This document shows positions 1 to 7,790 of a stretch of 51,649 bases of DNA, piece by piece. The notes beneath the pieces are model-generated. The model worked only from the letters and a program-made list of their open reading frames with translations. It ran no database searches and had not been told where the DNA came from. This DNA comes from CAMDTE01 sp034679985 (GTDB taxonomy: Bacteria > Bacteroidota > Bacteroidia > Flavobacteriales > Schleiferiaceae): positions 1 through 51,649 of the forward strand of contig JAXITR010000012.1 of assembly GCA_034679985.1 (NCBI GenBank), given 5' to 3'. Within the stretch, counting starts at the first letter, position 1. Each line of letters starts with the position of its first letter. A program made the position numbers and the translations under genes.

Positions 1-1344
1 GGGGGCAGTGCCATGCACAATTTGGCCCTCGCCTTGCACGAACGCGGGGATCGCGTTACGGGTTCGGACGACGAAATTTTCGAACCTTCCGCCAGTCGCC
101 TGAAGGCCGCCGGATTGCTGCCGGCTACCTTGGGTTGGGACCCTGTCCGGATCACATCGGATTTGGACGCGGTGGTCTTGGGCATGCACGCCCGCGGAGA
201 CAATCCGGAACTGTTGGCCGCCCAAGCCTTGGGACTTCCCATTCATTCCTATCCGGCCTTTTTGTACGAGGCTTCCAAAGACAAAACACGGGTGGTGGTA
301 GCCGGAAGCCACGGCAAAACCACGGTAACGTCCATGCTTTTGCACGCCCTGAAAGAAGCGGGCCGGCGCGAAGATTTTATGGTGGGTGCCCTTCTGGAAG
401 GGTACAGCACCATGGTGCGCCTTTCTTCCGAGGCTGAGTTTATGGTATTGGAAGGCGATGAGTACCTCAGTTCAGCGTTGGAGCCCCTTCCCAAGTTTCA
501 TTTGTACCGCGCCAACATTGCGCTCATCACCGGTATTGCGTGGGACCACATCAACGTGTTCCCCACTTTGGAGGTGTATGTGGAGCAGTTCCGACAATTT
601 CTGCGAACTATGGAGCCAGGCGGTGCCGTGATCTACAACGCAGACGACCCCGTGGTGGTTGAGGTGGTGGAGTCGGACTCCTCACCATTGAAAAAAATAC
701 CGTACCGAACCCCGGCCTACCGAGTGGAAAACGAGCGAACGGTTTTGGAAACACCGCTGGGCGACGTTCCGCTCCAAGTTTTTGGGGCCCACAACGCCAG
801 TAACGTGGAAGCAGCTCGTTGGCTGGCCCAAGAAATGGGCGTGGACGACGAAACGTTTTACGAGGCCATCACCACCTTCAAAGGCGCATCCAAGCGTTTG
901 GAAACCCTACCCACCGGCAACGCACGCGTTCTGGCGTTCAAGGATTTTGCCCACGCCCCCAGCAAAGTCAAAGCCACTGTGGCCGCACTCCGAGAGCAAT
1001 TTCCCAACCGTCGTGTGGTGGCCTGCTTGGAGTTGCACACGTTTAGCAGTTTGAATCCCAATTTTCTGCCGCTGTACGCCGGGTCGTTGGACGGCGCAGA
1101 CGTCCCCTTGGTGTACTTTAATCCGCAGGCTGTAGCCCACAAAAAGTTGCCCGAACTGAACGCCGAGCAAGTGGGAGCCGCGTTTGGTTCTCCGGCGCCG
1201 GAAGTATACACCAACAGCATGGATGTTCGCGCGGCGCTGGATCAGGCCGTGGGAACGGACGGCGTACCTACCGTGGTAGCCTTGATGTCTTCGGGAAATT
1301 TTGACGGCAACGACGTGTCCGAATGGACGCGCGCCTGGGCTTAA
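1..1344 (+). CDS. mpl: Mur ligase, Mpl-like peptidoglycan-recycling ligase (5' partial)
   Basis: The reading frame is open from base 1; the first in-window residues read GGSAMHNLAL, matching the N-terminal glycine-rich loop of MurC/Mpl, so the true start lies just upstream. The ATP P-loop AGSHGKTTVT is near base 300 and a DGDEYL-like segment (LEGDEYLSS) follows near base 450. The C-terminal part has FAHAPSKVKAT where MurC-type enzymes have a D(Y/F)xHxP motif. Mpl joins UDP-MurNAc to recycled L-Ala-gamma-D-Glu-mDAP tripeptide in the cytoplasm; Bacteroidota members are often annotated as peptidoglycan synthetase. MurC itself is the alternative, but the ACLELHTFSSLN segment fits the Mpl-like branch better (recalled family knowledge). 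Confidence 0.85.
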   Translation, partial: GGSAMHNLALALHERGDRVTGSDDEIFEPSASRLKAAGLLPATLGWDPVRITSDLDAVVLGMHARGDNPELLAAQALGLPIHSYPAFLYEASKDKTRVVVAGSHGKTTVTSMLLHALKEAGRREDFMVGALLEGYSTMVRLSSEAEFMVLEGDEYLSSALEPLPKFHLYRANIALITGIAWDHINVFPTLEVYVEQFRQFLRTMEPGGAVIYNADDPVVVEVVESDSSPLKKIPYRTPAYRVENERTVLETPLGDVPLQVFGAHNASNVEAARWLAQEMGVDDETFYEAITTFKGASKRLETLPTGNARVLAFKDFAHAPSKVKATVAALREQFPNRRVVACLELHTFSSLNPNFLPLYAGSLDGADVPLVYFNPQAVAHKKLPELNAEQVGAAFGSPAPEVYTNSMDVRAALDQAVGTDGVPTVVALMSSGNFDGNDVSEWTRAWA

Positions 1345-1395
1345 CGAGCCAAACGTTCGTCAGAGCAGACCCTTTAAAACCTTGTTTATCGGGAG

Positions 1396-1947
1396 TTAAA
1401 ATCGATGCTCCACGTGCAGGTACCAACCCGCGCGTACGTCTTGGGTTTTCCAGTCCACCGTGGTCTGGTTTTGGATCCCCAGTCCCCAATCGCCAAAGCG
1501 ATAGACCCCACCGGCACCGAGTACCAGGCCAAGACCGTGGGAGGAATACACCGAGTAGGGAGGAGTGGGGCACTCTCTGTTGTACTGCATGCGAACGGTG
1601 CGACCGTAGAGCAAGCCCGCTTGGAATGTGAGGTCAAAGGGGCTTTGCTGCCCGTACAGGGAACCGTTGAGGGTCCAGCCGCCGGCTACCCGACTGTCGT
1701 AATCCGGAGGAATGATGCTGTCGCCGTTGCGCTCGCCGTAGGCGTTCTGCACGAAAACGGAAGTCCCGATGTGGGGGTTCAGTTGGTACGTGTAGCCGAT
1801 GCCGTTGCCAATGCCCCAACCGGTCAGATCCGTGGTGAAATCGTAGGCCCCCAATTGAACGCCAAAGGCATGTTTTTTAATCTCTTGAGCCCATGCAGGC
1901 ATAGCGACTGTGCACACCAGCAAAGCCGCAACCGTCCATTTTTTCAT
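1396..1947 (-). CDS. Small secreted outer-membrane beta-barrel-like protein
   Basis: This 183-residue protein begins with a clear Sec signal peptide (MKKWTVAALLVCTVAMPAWAQ, cleavage after AWA). The rest alternates polar and aromatic residues and ends in a C-terminal phenylalanine (HVEHRF), as expected of a small outer-membrane beta-barrel. No enzymatic motif is seen. It follows the 112-residue gene by 3 bases and is probably the last gene of the pyrR-pyrB operon. The function is unknown. Confidence 0.7.
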   Translation of the reverse strand: MKKWTVAALLVCTVAMPAWAQEIKKHAFGVQLGAYDFTTDLTGWGIGNGIGYTYQLNPHIGTSVFVQNAYGERNGDSIIPPDYDSRVAGGWTLNGSLYGQQSPFDLTFQAGLLYGRTVRMQYNRECPTPPYSVYSSHGLGLVLGAGGVYRFGDWGLGIQNQTTVDWKTQDVRAGWYLHVEHRF

Positions 1948-1950
1948 TGC

Positions 1951-2289
1951 TTATTCTTCTAACAACGTTCGTTGCAGGTCTTCCATCTCGAAGAAATCCA
2001 CTCCTTCTTGGTACGTGGGCACCACCGGAGCTTCTTCGTCGAACAAATAAAGCATGGCCTCACGCACCACCAAGACGCAGGTGAGGTTCTGTTCCATTCG
2101 GTCGGCTTGAAAGTCTTGCAACGGCTCGGTGCTGTCGAATTCTTCCACAGAGAGAAGATTCACCACCACGTGTGCCTGCGGTTTACCATCCAAAAGCGTG
2201 CCCAATTCTTTAAGCGCGGCTGCGTCGAACAGATCGCCCAGGTATTTCACGTGGAGAAACCGATCTTTCGATTCGATTTTGTAAGACAT
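1951..2289 (-). CDS. Conserved small protein, possibly STAS-like
   Basis: 112 residues. The alternating beta/alpha pattern with VVVNLLSVEEFDS in the middle resembles a STAS/anti-sigma-antagonist fold, but this is only a resemblance. The C-terminus VPTYQEGVDFFEMEDLQR resembles a family I recall as encoded beside rnz in Flavobacteriia (VPTxQExxDxxEMExxxR). Its ATG overlaps the pyrB stop (TGATG at 2287-2291), so it is translationally coupled to pyrB. The role is unknown. Confidence 0.6.
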   Translation of the reverse strand: MSYKIESKDRFLHVKYLGDLFDAAALKELGTLLDGKPQAHVVVNLLSVEEFDSTEPLQDFQADRMEQNLTCVLVVREAMLYLFDEEAPVVPTYQEGVDFFEMEDLQRTLLEE

Positions 2290-3236
2290 CAGGAGGTATA
2301 ATGCGGTGTTCGTTGTGCGGCCAAGAGGTACAGTACCGCCATTCGGATGGCTACGCCGTTCTCAACCTGCTGCAAGATAATGGAATGTTCGGAATCTGCA
2401 ACATCTGAGGACAGTTCCACGCCGCGGTTGATGGGGCCGGGGTGCATGATGACGGGGATCCGGGACAATTGCTCCAGGCGCTTGCGGTCCACCCCGTATT
2501 GCGCAATGTACTCCGGCAAACTGGGGAAGTAGGGGAGGTCCATGCGCTCGTGCTGCACGCGGAGCATGTTGGCCACGTCGGCCCACTCCAATGCGGTATT
2601 CAGGTCCGACTCCACTTGCACACCAAGTTCGTGAAGGTGTTTGGGGATCAAGGTGTTCGGCCCGCAAACCAGCACTTCCGCGCCCAATTTCTGCAAGCAA
2701 AAGATGTTGCTCAAGGCCACGCGGCTGTGCAGGATATCGCCCACAATGGCCACTTTGACGCCCTTCAGGTCCGTTCGTCCCAAGGCTTCCCGCATGGAAA
2801 AGGCATCCAACAGTGCTTGTGTGGGGTGTTCGTGCGCGCCGTCTCCGGCATTCACGATGCTCGCGTCCACGTGCTGGCTCAAAAAATAAGCGGCACCCGG
2901 CGCGCTGTGGCGCAACACCACCAGGTCCACCTTCATGGCCAAAATATTGTTGACGGTGTCCACCAAGGTTTCCCCTTTTTTAACGCTGGATTGTGCTGCA
3001 GAGAAGTTGACGACGTCTGCAGACAAGCGTTTCTCGGCCAGCTCAAAAGAGAGGCGCGTGCGGGTAGAATTTTCAAAAAACAGGTTGGCTACGGTAATGT
3101 CCCGCAGCGAGGGGACTTTTTTGATGGGGCGGTTGATCACCTCCTTGAACTGCTCCGCCGTTTTGAAAATGAGGTCCAAATCCTCCGGGGTGAGGTCTTT
3201 GATGCCCAACAAATGGGGAACGCTGAGGGTACTCAT
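2289..3236 (-). CDS. pyrB: Aspartate carbamoyltransferase catalytic subunit
   Basis: 315 residues, the usual length. It condenses carbamoyl phosphate and aspartate to carbamoyl aspartate, the committed step of pyrimidine synthesis. Diagnostic motifs are the carbamoyl-phosphate loop ENSTRTRLSFE, the HPTQALLDAF segment and the MHPGPINRGVE motif near the C-terminus. The ATG at 3236 was chosen over an upstream in-frame extension because family proteins begin here (MSTLSVPHLLGI) and because it gives a 4-base ATGA overlap with the pyrR stop. No pyrI regulatory subunit is nearby, so pyrimidine control probably runs through PyrR. Confidence 0.97.
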   Translation of the reverse strand: MSTLSVPHLLGIKDLTPEDLDLIFKTAEQFKEVINRPIKKVPSLRDITVANLFFENSTRTRLSFELAEKRLSADVVNFSAAQSSVKKGETLVDTVNNILAMKVDLVVLRHSAPGAAYFLSQHVDASIVNAGDGAHEHPTQALLDAFSMREALGRTDLKGVKVAIVGDILHSRVALSNIFCLQKLGAEVLVCGPNTLIPKHLHELGVQVESDLNTALEWADVANMLRVQHERMDLPYFPSLPEYIAQYGVDRKRLEQLSRIPVIMHPGPINRGVELSSDVADSEHSIILQQVENGVAIRMAVLYLLAAQRTPHYTS

Positions 3237-3784
3237 GGGGCCGGGGTTTCGGATACCAAAAAAACAGATTCCAGTTTGCCGTCTTCCGCCCATTCCAAGC
3301 GAACTTTTTCCGTGTCCAGGGCATCCACATGGCGGCCCACGTAGTCCGGCTGGATGGGCAATTCGCGGCGGAACCGACGGTCAATCAACACCAGCAGTTC
3401 GGTGCGTTGCGGTCGTCCAAAGGCATGAAGGGCGTCCAGTGCTGCGCGCAAAGTGCGGCCGGTGTACAGAACGTCGTCAATCAAGACCACGCGCTTGCCC
3501 TCAATGGAATGCTCAATTTCCGTTCGGTTGGCCCGGATGGGTTCGTCCCGACGTCGGAAATCATCGCGAAAAAAAGTAGCGTCCAAGGCGCCCGTTGCTA
3601 CCGCTTGCAGGCCGTAGTCTTGCGCCAAAATCTGGCTCAGGGCACGGGCCAAAGCCATGCCGCGGGGCTGGAGTCCAATCAATACGGTGGAGGAGAAATC
3701 GCTGTGGGATTCCCGCAATTGGCACGCCAGTCGGTGCAGGATGATTCCCAATTCTTCGGGGCCGAACAAGCGTTTCTGCGTCAT
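3233..3784 (-). CDS. pyrR: Bifunctional pyr operon regulator / uracil phosphoribosyltransferase
   Basis: 183 residues of the type I phosphoribosyltransferase fold. The PRPP-binding loop VVLIDDVLYTGRTLRAAL is canonical for PyrR. The ATG at 3784 (MTQKRLFGPEEL) is the family start. It sits immediately upstream of pyrB with a 4-base overlap, the classical pairing. PyrR usually binds pyr mRNA and may also make UMP from uracil; whether it attenuates here is not visible, since no leader hairpin can be recognised upstream. A TATCTTTG element at 3794-3801 lies 9 bases before the start and leaves no room for an attenuator leader in front of pyrR itself. Confidence 0.95.
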   Translation of the reverse strand: MTQKRLFGPEELGIILHRLACQLRESHSDFSSTVLIGLQPRGMALARALSQILAQDYGLQAVATGALDATFFRDDFRRRDEPIRANRTEIEHSIEGKRVVLIDDVLYTGRTLRAALDALHAFGRPQRTELLVLIDRRFRRELPIQPDYVGRHVDALDTEKVRLEWAEDGKLESVFLVSETPAP

Positions 3785-3793
3785 TTCAAGAAT

Positions 3794-3801
3794 CAAAGAT
3801 A
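3794..3801 (-). promoter_or_regulatory. Promoter -7 element of the pyrR operon
   Basis: TATCTTTG on the minus strand, an exact match to the Bacteroidota -7 consensus TAnnTTTG. It ends 9 bases before the pyrR ATG, implying a very short leader. Confidence 0.6.
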
Positions 3802-3841
3802 CGGCTTTGCGGGGACTCTGCCGAATTCCGACCTTTACCGC

Positions 3842-4765
3842 ATGTCTCTTTCCGTCACCATCCTGGGCTGCGGTGCGGCCACCCCCGCGGCCACCGTCAA
3901 TCCGTCTGCCCAAGTGGTGGAGGTCAACGGTCGTCTGGTGTTGATCGACTGCGGGGAGGGAACCCAAGTTCAACTGCGGCGGAACAAGATCAAATTCACG
4001 CGCATTCAGGTGGTGTGCATCAGCCACATGCACGGCGATCACGTGTTTGGCCTGCCGGGTTTGTTGAGCACCTTCCACTTGCTGGGCCGGAGAGAACCCT
4101 TGGTGTTGGTTGGCCCCCCCGCGCTGGAGGAGTGGGTGCGCACCACGCTCAAAACCAGCGGCACGTGGACCTGCTATCCGCTGCACTTTGTGTCCACGGA
4201 TTCAGAGCCCTTGCGCCGGGTTTTCTCGGACGAGCAGCTCTCCATATTCACCTTCCCACTCCGCCACTCGCTGCCCACCACGGGGTTCAAAATTGAGGCT
4301 CAGGTAGGCTTGCGCGGTTTGCGGTCCGACGCCCTAACGGCCTGGAAGGTCCCTGCCTGCGATTACCGAACCTTGCAGTTGGGACGGGATTGGACCAACG
4401 AGGACGGGGTGGTGGTGCCCAATGCGGAATTGACGCGGGAACCGGCACGTCCGCTGTCCTATGCCTACGCCAGCGACACCGCGTACTTGCAGGAATTGCC
4501 CGCGTGGATCCAAGGGGTTGACGCCTTGTACCACGAAAGCACCTTTGCGGAGGAGCATCGGGTTTTGGCCCAAAAAACCCTGCATTCAACGGCCGCGGAT
4601 GCGGCAAAAATTGCCGCTGAAGCAGGAGTAGGGCAACTCTTGCTGGGGCATTTCTCCATTCGCTACCGGGACCGCGGGGTACTGCTCCGGGAAGCATTGC
4701 CCGTCTTTGGGCAAACGCTTTTGGCGGAAGAGGGGAAGACGTACCGCTGGATGCGGAAAAAGTAG
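3842..4765 (+). CDS. rnz: Ribonuclease Z (tRNA 3' processing)
   Basis: 307 residues of the metallo-beta-lactamase fold. The zinc-binding motif HMHGDHVFGLPG lies near residue 62; further metal ligands are expected in the SDT segment (YASDTAYL) and LLLGHFSIRY. The N-terminus MSLSVTILGCGAATPA is the standard RNase Z start, so the ATG at 3842 was chosen over a long upstream in-frame extension that overlaps pyrR antisense. The enzyme removes 3' trailers of pre-tRNAs. The tRNA-Ser in this window already encodes CCA, so the enzyme's substrates are presumably other, CCA-less tRNAs. Divergent from pyrR with 57 bases between the start codons. Confidence 0.95.
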   Translation: MSLSVTILGCGAATPAATVNPSAQVVEVNGRLVLIDCGEGTQVQLRRNKIKFTRIQVVCISHMHGDHVFGLPGLLSTFHLLGRREPLVLVGPPALEEWVRTTLKTSGTWTCYPLHFVSTDSEPLRRVFSDEQLSIFTFPLRHSLPTTGFKIEAQVGLRGLRSDALTAWKVPACDYRTLQLGRDWTNEDGVVVPNAELTREPARPLSYAYASDTAYLQELPAWIQGVDALYHESTFAEEHRVLAQKTLHSTAADAAKIAAEAGVGQLLLGHFSIRYRDRGVLLREALPVFGQTLLAEEGKTYRWMRKK

Positions 4766-4776
4766 TTTTGGGTCCC

Positions 4777-4811
4777 AAAAAATACGCCGCTTTGCGGAGC
4801 AAAGCGGCGTA
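4777..4811 (-). terminator. Rho-independent-type terminator downstream of rho
   Basis: Perfect 13-bp inverted repeat (TACGCCGCTTTGC 4783-4795 and its complement 4799-4811, 3-base loop). Six A residues at 4777-4782 become a U-run on the minus strand, so it ends the rho transcript. No U-run follows on the plus strand. Confidence 0.85.
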
Positions 4812-4857
4812 GTGTGAGCGATTTCTTCCGAAAGCGCAGTTCGTTGGAACCGTCGGG

Positions 4858-6687
4858 TCAACGATTCATGGAGACCAAAAACTCTTCGTTGCTCTGGGTT
4901 TTGCTCAGTTGATCGTGCAAAAATTCCATGGCTTCTACTGGCGTCATGTCCGACAGGTGGCGGCGCAGAATGTACATCCGGCTCAGCACCTCTTTGGACA
5001 ACAGCATGTCTTCCTTCCGGGTGCCCGACGCAATGAGGTCAATGGCCGGCCAAATGCGGCGGTTGGCAATCTTGCGGTCCAACTGCATTTCCATGTTGCC
5101 GGTTCCCTTGAATTCTTCAAAAATAACCTCGTCCATTTTGGAGCCGGTGTCGATCAAGGCGGTGGCCAAGATGGTCAACGACCCGCCGTTTTCAATGTTT
5201 CGCGCAGCGCCAAAAAAGCGCTTGGGCTTGTGCAAGGCATTCGCGTCCACACCGCCGGAGAGCACCTTGCCGGAGGCAGGAACCACGGTGTTGTAGGCCC
5301 GCGCCAAACGCGTGATGGAGTCCAAAAGAATGATGACGTCGTGCCCGCATTCTACCAAACGCTTGGCTTTTTCCAAGACGATGTTGGCCACCCGAACGTG
5401 GCGTTCTGCAGGTTCGTCGAAGGTGGAGGCCACCACTTCCGCGTTGACCGAGCGCGCCATGTCCGTCACTTCTTCCGGACGTTCGTCCACCAAGAGGATG
5501 ATCATGTAGGCTTCTGGGTGGTTGGCGGCGATGGCATTCGCAACTTCCTTGAGCAAGGTGGTTTTACCCGTTTTCGGTTGCGCCACAATTAGGCCACGTT
5601 GCCCTTTTCCAATGGGGGAGAACAAGTCGATCACGCGGGTGCTCAAGGTGCTCCGACGCCCGGTCAAATTGAATTTTTCCTCGGGGAATAAAGGCGTGAG
5701 GTGTTCAAAGGCGACGCGGTCCCGAATGAAGTCCGGGTCCCGGCCGTTGATCAATAGGACTTTGATCAGCGGGAAGTACTTGTCTCCCTCGCGGGGTGCG
5801 CGAACTTCGCCGCGGACGGTATCGCCCGTCTTCAGGCCGTACTGCTTGATTTGCTGCGACGTAACGTAAACGTCGTCCGGGGAGTTCAGGTAGTTGTAGT
5901 CCGACGAGCGCAGAAAACCAAATCCTTCGGGCATTTGCTCAAACACACCTTCGGTGGGGATGTTGGCCTCGAAGTCAAAGCGTTTGCGTTCTTCACGTGG
6001 AGCGCGGTCTTCGCGCGGCCCACGGTCTTCGCGCGGAGCGCGTTCCTCCCGAGGGCCGCGATCGTCGCGCGGTCCGCGATCGTTGCGGTCCCGACGTTCC
6101 CAACGGTCTTCGCGCGGGACGCGGTCTTCGCGCGGGGCGCGGTCTTCGCGCGGGGCGCGGTCGTTTCTCGGGCCGCGATCTTCACGAGGTCCGCGGTCCG
6201 CTTGGGGGGCACGTTCCTCGCGTGGAGCGCGCTCCTCACGGGGCGATCGGTTGTTTTCTGCAGGGCCTTCATCGGTTCCGCGTTCCGTTCGCGCGGGGCG
6301 GTCGCGTCGGTCCCGACGCTCCCAACGATCCTCCCGGGGGGCTCGCTCGGTCCGTTCTCCGGTGGCACCATCGTCTGCCTTCGGCAAAGTGTTGTTTGCT
6401 GCGCCTTCCGAGTCTGTTCCTGTAGAAGAAACAGAAACCTCCAGCGGCAATTCCACTGCAGCGCTTGATTTACTGGGACGTCCGCGTTTTCCCTTCGGAG
6501 GGTTAGGAGCAGCTACTGCATCACCAGATGCAGCATTGCTGGATGCGTTGGAAGAGGAAGCCGCCCCCAATCCGCCAATGGCTTCAATGAGTTGGGGCTT
6601 GCTTAAATATTTGGCTTTGGGAATACCCAAATTTTCGCCGAGCTGCTTGAGCTCCGGCAATTTCATGCCTTGCAGATCCGGAAGCAT
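4858..6687 (-). CDS. rho: Transcription termination factor Rho with large disordered N-terminal insert
   Basis: 609 residues against about 420 for enteric Rho. Order of parts: Rho_N helical domain (about 1-45, MKLPELKQLGENLGIPKAKYL), a low-complexity region of about 170 residues rich in R, D, E, P and G with repeated APREDR/GPREDR units (about 60-232), the cold-shock-like RNA-binding domain (FEQMPEGFGFLRS onward), and the RecA-type ATPase with Walker A QPKTGKTTLL near residue 370, VDERPEEVTDM, and the Q-loop SGKVLSGGVDANAL. All catalytic motifs look intact. Rho is a hexameric RNA-dependent ATPase that ends transcription. Disordered Rho inserts are known in Bacteroidota and have been linked to phase separation in Bacteroides (established knowledge). 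A near-consensus -7 element lies 64 bases upstream. Confidence 0.97.
   Translation of the reverse strand: MLPDLQGMKLPELKQLGENLGIPKAKYLSKPQLIEAIGGLGAASSSNASSNAASGDAVAAPNPPKGKRGRPSKSSAAVELPLEVSVSSTGTDSEGAANNTLPKADDGATGERTERAPREDRWERRDRRDRPARTERGTDEGPAENNRSPREERAPREERAPQADRGPREDRGPRNDRAPREDRAPREDRVPREDRWERRDRNDRGPRDDRGPREERAPREDRGPREDRAPREERKRFDFEANIPTEGVFEQMPEGFGFLRSSDYNYLNSPDDVYVTSQQIKQYGLKTGDTVRGEVRAPREGDKYFPLIKVLLINGRDPDFIRDRVAFEHLTPLFPEEKFNLTGRRSTLSTRVIDLFSPIGKGQRGLIVAQPKTGKTTLLKEVANAIAANHPEAYMIILLVDERPEEVTDMARSVNAEVVASTFDEPAERHVRVANIVLEKAKRLVECGHDVIILLDSITRLARAYNTVVPASGKVLSGGVDANALHKPKRFFGAARNIENGGSLTILATALIDTGSKMDEVIFEEFKGTGNMEMQLDRKIANRRIWPAIDLIASGTRKEDMLLSKEVLSRMYILRRHLSDMTPVEAMEFLHDQLSKTQSNEEFLVSMNR
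5990..6250 (-). repeat. Imperfect short tandem repeats inside rho encoding R/D/P/G-rich units
   Basis: The DNA repeats units of about 18 bases such as gcgcggtcttcgcgcgg, with variants, for roughly 260 bases. They translate in the rho frame to (A/G/V)PREDR-type hexads. The units are in frame, so expansion or contraction would alter insert length without breaking rho. The edges are gradual. Confidence 0.8.
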
Positions 6688-6751
6688 AAATAGGAATAAG
6701 GAGAGAAAGTCAAGGGCCTCAGGCCCACCGCACTAAGGCGGATTTGCGCCG

Positions 6752-6759
6752 CAATAGTA
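6752..6759 (-). promoter_or_regulatory. Probable -7 element of rho
   Basis: TACTATTG on the minus strand, one mismatch from TAnnTTTG, 64 bases before the rho ATG. The leader of about 60 bases is longer than at most other genes here, which leaves space for leader regulation. Confidence 0.4.
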
Positions 6760-6813
6760 CAACAAATCTCAATACGACCGCTGATTGATTGATTTTTTTT
6801 GCAGCTTTGCACC

Positions 6814-7182
6814 ATGTGGCAGCGCATTCAAACCGTGCACATGGTCCTGGGGGCCTTGATGCTTTTTTCTGTCGGAATGGGGAACCCCAACGTCTTAGAA
6901 ACCGTTTTGGGCGGTTTGGGCGTGGGGCTTTTTCTGGCCAATTGTACCTACTACAAAAACCGAAAGCGGCAGTTTGTGGTCAACCGGCTGGCCATGCTGG
7001 TGGCCTTTGCGCTGGAGGCCGTTTACTTGTATCCGGTGTTAAAAGCCGGTGATTCTAGTGTGTTGGATCAGTCGGTTTGGGTAACCCTTGCTCCTTTGTG
7101 CGCCGTGGTTTTTGCCTCACTGGCCAACCGCGCCATCCAACGCGACGAAGACCTGATCAAGTCTTCCGACCGAATTCGCTGA
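6814..7182 (+). CDS. DUF4293-like small membrane protein
   Basis: 122 residues with about four hydrophobic segments (VHMVLGALMLFSV, VLGGLGVGLFLANC, LAMLVAFALEAVYLYPVL, VTLAPLCAVVFASLA) and a charged C-terminus. The N-terminus MWQRIQTVHM resembles DUF4293 proteins (M-x-QRIQTxxL), which are often found beside rho in Bacteroidota (recalled family knowledge). The ATG at 6814 was preferred to an upstream TTG because CAGCTTTG, a near-consensus -7 element, occupies 6802-6809. The function is unknown. Confidence 0.75.
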   Translation: MWQRIQTVHMVLGALMLFSVGMGNPNVLETVLGGLGVGLFLANCTYYKNRKRQFVVNRLAMLVAFALEAVYLYPVLKAGDSSVLDQSVWVTLAPLCAVVFASLANRAIQRDEDLIKSSDRIR

Positions 7183-7211
7183 TTCCGGGTTTCTAGTAAG
7201 ACGGACCGATT

Positions 7212-7790
7212 TCAGTAGGGGTCCGGCAGATTGTGGTCTGGTGGTAGTTTGCCGCGTGGACCCAGTTCAACGGCTTCCATGTCTATGATTTTTCCCGCGT
7301 GCAGGGAAAATCGAAGTAAAGTCCGGATGGAGTGAAAACCGTGCGTGCCGCAGGCTCCGGGATTGAGGCACAGCGCACCGTATTGGCTGTCCCGCAGTAC
7401 GCGAAGCACATGCGAGTGGCCGCAAACGAATAAATCCACAGGGCCGGACGCGACTTTGGCGGGCCAGCTCGCGCGAACCGATGGGGCGTATCGACCGGGA
7501 TATCCGCCAATGTGGATCATCCAAACCCGCACACCTTCCACGGTAAAATCCAATTCTTTTGGAAACTCCAGCGTCAGCGGTACTCCGTCAATGTTGCCCG
7601 TCACCACCCGCAAACGTCGGCCCGGTACTTCAGCTTCCCACGCCCGCAAATGTTCGGCAATGGGCCCCAAATCGCCGGCGTGCCACAACTCGTCGGCCTC
7701 AGAAATAGCTCGTTTCAAGGGTTCGTCCCAAGTTCCGTGCGTGTCCGAGATGAGGGCCACCCGCAGGTGTCGTACTTTTGTAGGCTCCAT
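7212..7790 (-). CDS. YfcE/MJ0936-type metallophosphoesterase
   Basis: 192 residues of the calcineurin-like phosphoesterase fold. Metal-binding motifs are ISDTHG (residues 14-19), HAGDLG, VTGNID and CGHSH. Such enzymes hydrolyse phosphodiesters; the physiological substrate is unknown. The ATG at 7790 shares two bases with the ATG of truA on the other strand (CATG at 7788-7791), so there is no intergenic DNA. A TACCTTTG element on the minus strand at 7798-7805, inside truA, lies 7 bases before this ATG and supports this start. An in-frame GTG at residue 11 is the alternative. Confidence 0.9.
   Translation of the reverse strand: MEPTKVRHLRVALISDTHGTWDEPLKRAISEADELWHAGDLGPIAEHLRAWEAEVPGRRLRVVTGNIDGVPLTLEFPKELDFTVEGVRVWMIHIGGYPGRYAPSVRASWPAKVASGPVDLFVCGHSHVLRVLRDSQYGALCLNPGACGTHGFHSIRTLLRFSLHAGKIIDMEAVELGPRGKLPPDHNLPDPY
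7773..7780 (+). promoter_or_regulatory. Promoter -7 element of truA, inside the phosphoesterase gene
   Basis: TACTTTTG matches TAnnTTTG exactly and ends 8 bases before the truA ATG at 7789, implying a leaderless or near-leaderless transcript. Confidence 0.6.

Noticed and set aside
3785..4186. N-terminal extension of pyrR across the rnz start
   Set aside because: It would place the TATCTTTG promoter inside the gene and be antisense to rnz; PyrR proteins begin at MTQKRLF here.
5990..6250. Regular short repeats that could be taken for a CRISPR array
   Set aside because: No unique spacers, units are about 18 bases and in frame with rho; no cas genes are nearby.
5954..6736. Long plus-strand ORFs rich in Ser/Arg opposite rho
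   Set aside because: They are the antisense reading of the rho repeat insert (repeated RSSRG units mirror the rho codons), have no homology signals, and the rho frame carries an intact protein.
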